Assembly (NCBI GenBank): GCA_049718765.1
Contig: JBNARI010000007.1
Location: forward strand, 1-64,000
Length of the DNA stretch: 64,000 nucleotides
Direction: 5' to 3'
Origin: JBNARI01 sp049718765
GTDB lineage: Bacteria; Bacillota; Sulfobacillia; DUMF01
Below are positions 58,943 through 64,000 of this stretch, one piece after another. Under the pieces are notes generated by a model. The model was not told the DNA's origin. It searched no databases and saw only the letters and a list, made by a program, of their open reading frames with translations. Each line of letters begins with the position of its first letter. The first letter of the stretch is position 1. A program made the translations under genes and the position numbers.

Positions 58943-59272
58943 GTGGACCTAGGAGCAGCTGTGCTGTCCATAGGTGTCGTGAGCAAGATGACTGGCCTAA
59001 GCGAGCGCCAAATAAGGTACTACGAGGCAAAGGGGTTGATACAGCCTAGACGCACCAGCGGTGGGCACCGCCTTTATTCCGAGGCAGATGTGAAGCTCCT
59101 CAAAAGGATTGGGGAACTGGTTGGAAGGGGCTATCGCATCGAGGAAGTACGTCAGAAGCTTGCCCGGGAATATGGTGAACCCCGCACGCCGCTGGAGGGG
59201 GACGCTGCACTGAGGTTTGGAAGCAAGACACAGGCTTCCAGGCTGTACTACTGTTATCGTGGAGAAGAGTGA
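58943..59272 (+). CDS. glnR: MerR-family nitrogen regulator GlnR-like
   Basis: A 109-residue MerR-fold repressor. GVVSKMTGLSERQIRYYEAK and LIQPRRTSGGHRLYSEADVK form the winged helix, and LKRIGELVGRGYRIEEVRQK is the start of the dimer helix. It is next to glnA and behind a perfect GlnR operator, which supports the name. It is shorter than Bacillus GlnR (about 135) and may lack the C-terminal tail that senses feedback-inhibited glutamine synthetase. GTG 58943 is the likely start. Confidence 0.9.
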   Translation: MDLGAAVLSIGVVSKMTGLSERQIRYYEAKGLIQPRRTSGGHRLYSEADVKLLKRIGELVGRGYRIEEVRQKLAREYGEPRTPLEGDAALRFGSKTQASRLYYCYRGEE

Positions 59273-59290
59273 TAGAAGGGGTGAGCTTCT

Positions 59291-60625
59291 TTGGCAGACA
59301 CAGGCAAATACCAAGTGTTGGAGAAATGCCGTGAACTTGGAGTCAAGTTCGTCATGTTGCAGTTTACTGACATTTTGGGCGTGGGCAAGAACGTTACCAT
59401 CCCTGTTGACGAACTTGAACCTGCTCTTGAGCACGGACTCATGTTCGATGGCTCAAGCATTGAAGGATTTGTTAGGATAGAAGAGTCCGACATGCTGCTT
59501 ATGCCTGACCCAGCCACTTTTGCCGTTTTCCCATGGAAGCTCCACGGGGTTGTGAGCGCACGGCTCATCTGCGACGTGTATAACCCCGACGGCACACCGT
59601 TTGAAGGTTGCCCTCGTGGTTGCCTGAAGAGAGCTATCAAGAAGGCAGAGGAAATGGGGTTTACCATGATGGCTGGGCCCGAGCCAGAGTTCTTCCTGTT
59701 CCAAAGGGACCCCGATGGTAAGCCGTCCATCAAGACCAACGACCAAGCTTCGTACTTCGACCTTTCCCCCGTTGACAAGGGAGAAGACGCGAGGAAGGAC
59801 ATGGTGCTTGCGCTAGAGGAAATGGGCTTCCAAGTGGAGGCTGCACACCATGAGGTTTCTCCCGGTCAACACGAAATAGATTTCCGCTACGCCGACGCGC
59901 TCACCACTGCAGATAACATCCTGACTTTCAAGTTCGTGGTGCGTAAAGTGGCGCTGGAACACAACTTACATGCTACGTTCATGCCAAAGCCCATATTTGG
60001 CATTAACGGCAGCGGCATGCACGTGCACCAGTCGCTCCATTCCAATGGCAAGAACGTGTTTTATGACCCTAAGGGACCCTACGGCGGGCTGAGCGAGATA
60101 TGCCTGAGCTACATTGCGGGTATCCTGGAGCATGTGAAAGGGTTTACTGCCATCACAAACCCGCTAGTAAACTCTTACAAGAGGCTAGTGCCTGGGTTCG
60201 AAGCTCCAGCATACATTGCATGGTCTGAGCGCAACCGCAGCCCCCTCATTCGAGTTCCTGCTGCAAGGGGCAACGCCACCCGCATTGAGGTGAGGAGCCC
60301 TGACCCGTCTTGCAACCCTTACCTTGCCATGGCGGTAATGCTTACCGCGGGGCTCGATGGCGTGAAGCGGAAGCTCAAGCCCCCAGAGCCAGTGCGCGCC
60401 AACATTTACACTATGTCCGCTGAGGAGCGCAAGCAGCGCAAGATAGAAGAGCTGCCTGGCAGCTTGAAGGAGGCCATAGAGGAGCTGGAAAAGGACGAAG
60501 TAATCAAGGCGGCTCTTGGAGAACACATTGTTTCCAGGTTCATCGAAGCCAAGAAGATCGAATGGGACGCCTACAGGCAGCAAGTGCACCAGTGGGAGCT
60601 GGACCAGTATTTGACCCTGTTCTAG
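59291..60625 (+). CDS. glnA: Type I glutamine synthetase
   Basis: A 444-residue dodecameric glutamine synthetase that joins ammonia to glutamate. FDGSSIEGFVRIEESDM, MAGPEPEFFLFQ, GINGSGMHVHQSL, NPLVNSYKRLVPGFEAP and the RSP-containing TRIEVRSPDPSCNPYLA are active-site segments. The length fits the GSI-alpha class, which is not adenylylated. TTG 59291 follows AGGGGTGAG. It is co-regulated by GlnR as the operator before the upstream gene implies. Confidence 0.97.
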   Translation: MADTGKYQVLEKCRELGVKFVMLQFTDILGVGKNVTIPVDELEPALEHGLMFDGSSIEGFVRIEESDMLLMPDPATFAVFPWKLHGVVSARLICDVYNPDGTPFEGCPRGCLKRAIKKAEEMGFTMMAGPEPEFFLFQRDPDGKPSIKTNDQASYFDLSPVDKGEDARKDMVLALEEMGFQVEAAHHEVSPGQHEIDFRYADALTTADNILTFKFVVRKVALEHNLHATFMPKPIFGINGSGMHVHQSLHSNGKNVFYDPKGPYGGLSEICLSYIAGILEHVKGFTAITNPLVNSYKRLVPGFEAPAYIAWSERNRSPLIRVPAARGNATRIEVRSPDPSCNPYLAMAVMLTAGLDGVKRKLKPPEPVRANIYTMSAEERKQRKIEELPGSLKEAIEELEKDEVIKAALGEHIVSRFIEAKKIEWDAYRQQVHQWELDQYLTLF

Positions 60626-60645
60626 TCTAGGCCGGTCGGCTGTGG

Positions 60646-60682
60646 GTGCCAGGGGTTGTAAATGGATCCCTGGCACTTTTTT
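60646..60682 (+). terminator. Rho-independent terminator after glnA
   Basis: GTGCCAGGG (60646-60654) pairs with CCCTGGCAC (60668-60676) around a 13-base loop, followed directly by TTTTTT. It lies 20 bases after glnA. Confidence 0.9.
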
Positions 60683-60862
60683 GTGTTTGTGACTATTGCT
60701 GTGGCCGTTTTTATTTAGACTTCAGAAGGAATTTTGTTGAGTGCGTCGTAATTGATTACTCAGACCATCAGACGATTAGAAAATAGGGGAATAGGATTGT
60801 AAAACTATATGTTTCGGAGGTTCTCCTAGATCAAGCCCATTTCCGGAAAGAGGGGGTTCCAT

Positions 60863-61729
60863 TTGCAGTTCCTTTTGTTACAGACCATTAACTCAATTGC
60901 CCTGGGATCGCTGCTTTTCCTACTTGCGAGCGGATTTTCGTTGATCTTCGGACTAATGAGGATTACTAACTTCACTCACGCTGCCTTCTATATGATTGGC
61001 TCTTACGTGGGCTTTGCGGTGATGAGTAGAACATCAAGCTTCCTTATGGCAGTGCTTGTGGCAACCCTCGTTACGCCCGTGGTGGGCTACGGCATCTTCA
61101 GGTGGTTTTTGTTCAGGCTGTGGGGGCAGCCCTTCAGCCAGGTGCTCCTTTGCCTTGGCTTCCTGTTTGTTATCGATGACTTGCTGCTTTACGTGTTCGG
61201 CGGGGTACCCCGCACCATTGCTCTGCCGTCCTTACTTTCTGGAACGGTCTCCATAGCTGGAGCAGGTTTTCCTACGTACCGTCTGTTCCTCATTGCCCTC
61301 GGCGCGGTTGTGGCTATTTTCTTGCATCTGCTGGTGGAAAGGACCAAGATTGGTTCCCTGATCAGGGCAGGGGTTGACGACCAGGAGACCACTAGGGCGC
61401 TGGGTGTGAACATAAACAGGGTGTTTGTCACTACGTATTTGCTCGGCAGCGCACTGGCCGGCATGGCGGGTGCTTTGGGAGGTCCGATTCTTGGGATGGA
61501 GCCCAGGATGTGCTTTGCCATACTCCCTCTTGCCCTTGCCGTGGTGATAATCGGTGGACTGGGCAGCTTGAAGGGAGCGTTCTGGGGGAGTATCATAGTG
61601 GGATTTGTTGATAACTTTGGAAGGGCGTTCTTCCCAGATTTCTCGTACTTTGCGCTGTTCCTGCCTATGGCAGTAATCTTGACCTTTAGGCCCAGTGGCC
61701 TCTTTGGTGGAGAAAGGATGGTCGACTGA
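60863..61729 (+). CDS. livH: Branched-chain amino-acid ABC transporter permease LivH
   Basis: A 288-residue permease with about eight membrane helices. LFLLASGFSLIFGLMRITNF near the N terminus and DDQETTRALGVNINRVFVTT in the cytoplasmic loop that contacts the ATPase are LivH signatures, followed by LPLALAVVIIGGLGSLKGAF. TTG 60863 has GAAAGAGGGGG upstream. Substrate could be branched-chain amino acids or another amino acid or urea. The ATPase genes (livG, livF) are not within the window. Confidence 0.94.
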   Translation: MQFLLLQTINSIALGSLLFLLASGFSLIFGLMRITNFTHAAFYMIGSYVGFAVMSRTSSFLMAVLVATLVTPVVGYGIFRWFLFRLWGQPFSQVLLCLGFLFVIDDLLLYVFGGVPRTIALPSLLSGTVSIAGAGFPTYRLFLIALGAVVAIFLHLLVERTKIGSLIRAGVDDQETTRALGVNINRVFVTTYLLGSALAGMAGALGGPILGMEPRMCFAILPLALAVVIIGGLGSLKGAFWGSIIVGFVDNFGRAFFPDFSYFALFLPMAVILTFRPSGLFGGERMVD

Positions 61730-61732
61730 ACT

Positions 61733-62689
61733 GTGACGAGAACCCAACGTTGGACTAACACGTTGCTGGCGGTAGCTGCGTTGTTTGTGGCAGCTTTCCC
61801 GCTAGTGGCAAACAGTAGATATCTGGTGAACCTACTTTCCCTGATTCTCATCTGGTCCATACTCGCAATGAGCTTGGACTTGCTTGTGGGATACATGGGG
61901 CTGTCCTCTTTGGGGCATGCTGGTTTCTTCGGCGCTGCTGCTTACTGTGCAGGCATAATGAGCAGCCGGTTCCACTTGTCATTCACACAAGCCTTTGCTG
62001 TGTCCGTGGTTTTCTCTGCCCTCTTGGCCTTGCTGTTTGGCTTTCTCACTACCCGTACTTCCGGTGTTACGTTCTCGATGGTAAACCTTTCCCTCGGGAT
62101 GGTGATCTGGGGGCTTGCCTATAGGTGGTGTGCCGTAACGGGAGGAGACAATGGCCTTACTGGGATTGCAAGACCGGAGATAATGGGCTTCCGGTTTGGG
62201 ACCCCAGAACGCTACTATTACCTGGTGCTTGGCGTGTTTGCAGTTTGCGCCACTTTGCTTTACTTGCTGGTGAACTCCCCCTTTGGACTAACCATGAAGG
62301 GGATTAAGTTCAGCCCCAGACGCATGAGGGCCCTTGGCTTTGACGTGTTCAAGCACCGGCTAATTGCTTACACGATCTCAGGTACTTTTGCTGGGGTTGC
62401 AGGAATAATGTCCGCATTCTTCAACCAGTTCGTCAGTCCAACCGATGCCCACATTATTACGTCCTCCAAGGCGCTCCTGATGGTGCTCGTGGGTGGTGCT
62501 GGTACGTTGTTTGGGCCGATTGTGGGTGCTTCAGTGATTGTGTTGCTTGAGAACTTCATCAGCGCTTACACCGAGAGGTGGGTTCTCATCATCGGTTTGC
62601 TGTACGTGGCTGTTGTGATGTACTCACCGGACGGAGTTCTAGGTCTAGCTGACAGGCTTAGGAAGAAGTGGGTAAGAAACGGGGGGTGA
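61733..62689 (+). CDS. livM: Branched-chain amino-acid ABC transporter permease LivM
   Basis: A 318-residue permease paired with LivH. LIWSILAMSLDLLVGYMGLS, SLGHAGFFGAAAYCAGIM and IKFSPRRMRALGFDVFKHRL are typical LivM segments, the last being the cytoplasmic coupling loop. VGGAGTLFGPIVGASVIVLL is in the final membrane region. GTG 61733 follows the livH stop by three bases. Confidence 0.94.
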   Translation: MTRTQRWTNTLLAVAALFVAAFPLVANSRYLVNLLSLILIWSILAMSLDLLVGYMGLSSLGHAGFFGAAAYCAGIMSSRFHLSFTQAFAVSVVFSALLALLFGFLTTRTSGVTFSMVNLSLGMVIWGLAYRWCAVTGGDNGLTGIARPEIMGFRFGTPERYYYLVLGVFAVCATLLYLLVNSPFGLTMKGIKFSPRRMRALGFDVFKHRLIAYTISGTFAGVAGIMSAFFNQFVSPTDAHIITSSKALLMVLVGGAGTLFGPIVGASVIVLLENFISAYTERWVLIIGLLYVAVVMYSPDGVLGLADRLRKKWVRNGG

Positions 62690-62755
62690 TGGACTAGCAG
62701 TTGAGTCAACATTCAACACCGAACGATGTAACCATTCTTGGAGGGAGGAGAACGG

Positions 62756-63994
62756 ATGAGGCGCCTATTGCAGGTTTTGATGGCGGTACTCTGCGTTCTG
62801 TCCATCGTGGCGACTGCAGGGTGCAGTTCAGGACAAGTAAAAGAGAAGACCCTTAAGATCGGGCTACTTACGCCGCTCACCGGTAACTTTGCCGCCAACG
62901 GTACCGATATGAGAGACGGCATGCTGCTGTACCTGGAGGAAAAGGGCTACAAGTTGGCGGACTACAAGGTTGAAGTGGTTGTGGAGGACACTGAGGGCAA
63001 CCCGTCCACCGCGCTTACCAAGGCGCGCAAACTGGTGGAAAAGGACAAGGTAGACTTGCTGGTGGGTCCCCTGACTGCAGCTGAGGGCTATGCGGTGGCC
63101 GAGTACGCTGCAAACAACAAGGTGCCATTGCTGGTGCCTATCGTTTCTGCCGAAGACCTTACTCAGCGCAAGCGCAGTGAATACGTGATCCGCACAGGGT
63201 GGACTAGCGCCCAGCCCATGCACCCCTTTGGCGAATATGCCTATAAGGAGCTGGGGTTGAAAAAAGTAGTGGGGATCGCTTACGACTTCGCCTTTGGCCA
63301 TGAGGTGATTGCTGGGTTCCAGCGCACCTTTGAAGAGGCTGGGGGCAAGATGGTCAAGAAGATCTGGCCGCCCATTGGTGCACCTGACTATGGGCCGTAC
63401 CTTGCCCAAATCCCAGCCGATGTGGACGCTGTGGTCGCTTGCTTCTCTGGCGCAGATGCAATTAGGTTCGTGAAGCAGTACAAGGAATTCGGGCTTGGAG
63501 GCAAGATCCCGCTCCTGGGCGGTGGTACTCTCACGGATGAGCACGCTCTGTTCTCCATGGGAGACGAAGCGGTTGGCATAATGACGGCGCTCCACTACAG
63601 CCCAACCTTGTCCTACCCTGAGACCAAGCGTCTTGTGGAGCAATTCTCCAAGAAGACGGGACGCATCCCCTCCTACTATGTGGACGGGTCTTACACCGCA
63701 ATGGCCTTCCTCGAGGCTGGTCTCAAGGGTGCTGGTGGCTTGCAGGACATGAAGGCCTTCAGTAAGGCGCTCCAGAACGTAACTATTAACTCGGCAAGAG
63801 GGCCAGTGAAACTCGACCAGTACAACAACCCGATTGAGAACATCTATATCCGTAAGGTGGAGAAGGTCAACGGCAAGCTTCAGAACACTGTGATAAAGAC
63901 CTATGAGAACGTAAGCCAGTTCTGGAAGTACAACCCGGAGGAGTTCCTGAAGAACCCAGTGTACTCCAGGGATTATCCTCCAGTAAAGAACTGA
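62756..63994 (+). CDS. livK: Branched-chain amino-acid ABC transporter substrate-binding lipoprotein
   Basis: A 412-residue type I periplasmic-binding protein. The signal peptide (LLQVLMAVLCVLSIVATAGC) ends in a lipobox-like TAGC, so Cys would be lipid-modified. KIGLLTPLTGNFAANGTDMR and VEVVVEDTEGNPSTALTKA are LivJ/LivK-type strands, and VDLLVGPLTAAEGYAVAEYA is the first hinge region. ATG 62756 follows GGAGGGAGGAG. It is the third gene of the liv operon and ends six bases before the window edge. Confidence 0.94.
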   Translation: MRRLLQVLMAVLCVLSIVATAGCSSGQVKEKTLKIGLLTPLTGNFAANGTDMRDGMLLYLEEKGYKLADYKVEVVVEDTEGNPSTALTKARKLVEKDKVDLLVGPLTAAEGYAVAEYAANNKVPLLVPIVSAEDLTQRKRSEYVIRTGWTSAQPMHPFGEYAYKELGLKKVVGIAYDFAFGHEVIAGFQRTFEEAGGKMVKKIWPPIGAPDYGPYLAQIPADVDAVVACFSGADAIRFVKQYKEFGLGGKIPLLGGGTLTDEHALFSMGDEAVGIMTALHYSPTLSYPETKRLVEQFSKKTGRIPSYYVDGSYTAMAFLEAGLKGAGGLQDMKAFSKALQNVTINSARGPVKLDQYNNPIENIYIRKVEKVNGKLQNTVIKTYENVSQFWKYNPEEFLKNPVYSRDYPPVKN

Positions 63995-64000
63995 ACAAAG

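Overview
The window looks like the chromosome of an anaerobic, spore-forming Firmicute of the Clostridia, most like the Peptococcaceae / Moorella / Desulfotomaculum group. The reasons are a dense set of sporulation genes (spoIIIAA-AH, spoIVB, spo0A, spoIIM, spoIIA-sigF, spoVA, ytfJ), anaerobic ferredoxin enzymes (NfnAB, a 2-oxoacid:ferredoxin oxidoreductase, a CoA-dehydratase activase), an OLE RNA locus, frequent GTG and TTG starts, and tightly overlapping genes. I recognised no rRNA or tRNA gene. Taxonomy is inferred from gene content only.

Layout. 1-1167: end of an unidentified gene, a seven-repeat CRISPR array without cas genes, and a gene-poor stretch. 1168-21643: one long plus-strand gene train: spoIIIAA-AH, Asp23/AmaP/DUF2273, nusB, nfnAB, folD, xseAB, ispA, OLE RNA, oapA, dxs, tlyA, nadK, argR, recN, spoIVB. 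Then spo0A (21767), a broken leucine dehydrogenase (22737-23790), a four-subunit 2-oxoacid:ferredoxin oxidoreductase (24153-26735), an unknown gene, a NUDIX hydrolase, spoIIM, dacF (minus), xerD and spoIIAA-spoIIAB-sigF. 32477-38437 is a minus-strand run: spoVAA, spoVAB, a dodecin, spoVAC, spoVAD, spoVAE, then three genes of the 2-hydroxyacyl-CoA dehydratase/activase superfamily. A lysine riboswitch precedes lysA. After it come a site-2 protease, scpAB, ytfIJ and a three-gene NHEJ operon (Ku, ligase, polymerase).

45826-46042 holds an unusual tandem array of five hairpins at a 40-41 bp period. The apical loops and linkers are conserved, but the stem sequences differ while staying self-complementary. 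It lies just before a promoter and an accessory operon (46204-53317): a RidA-like protein, a fold-type I PLP enzyme, an FAD oxidoreductase, an FCD-type regulator, a 78-residue protein, a B12-dependent mutase and a P-loop reactivase. The mutase resembles the large subunit of D-ornithine 4,5-aminomutase / lysine 5,6-aminomutase, but its domain order is swapped and it lacks the lysine that binds PLP in those enzymes. Together with the hairpin array, this operon is the best candidate for an undescribed system.

53300-64000 returns to housekeeping genes: rluB with a non-standard start, a nicotinate phosphoribosyltransferase-type gene, plsC, an ispH-rpsA fusion, a GlnR-type operator with a MerR/GlnR regulator and glnA, and livH-livM-livK of a branched-chain amino-acid ABC transporter whose ATPase genes would lie beyond the window.
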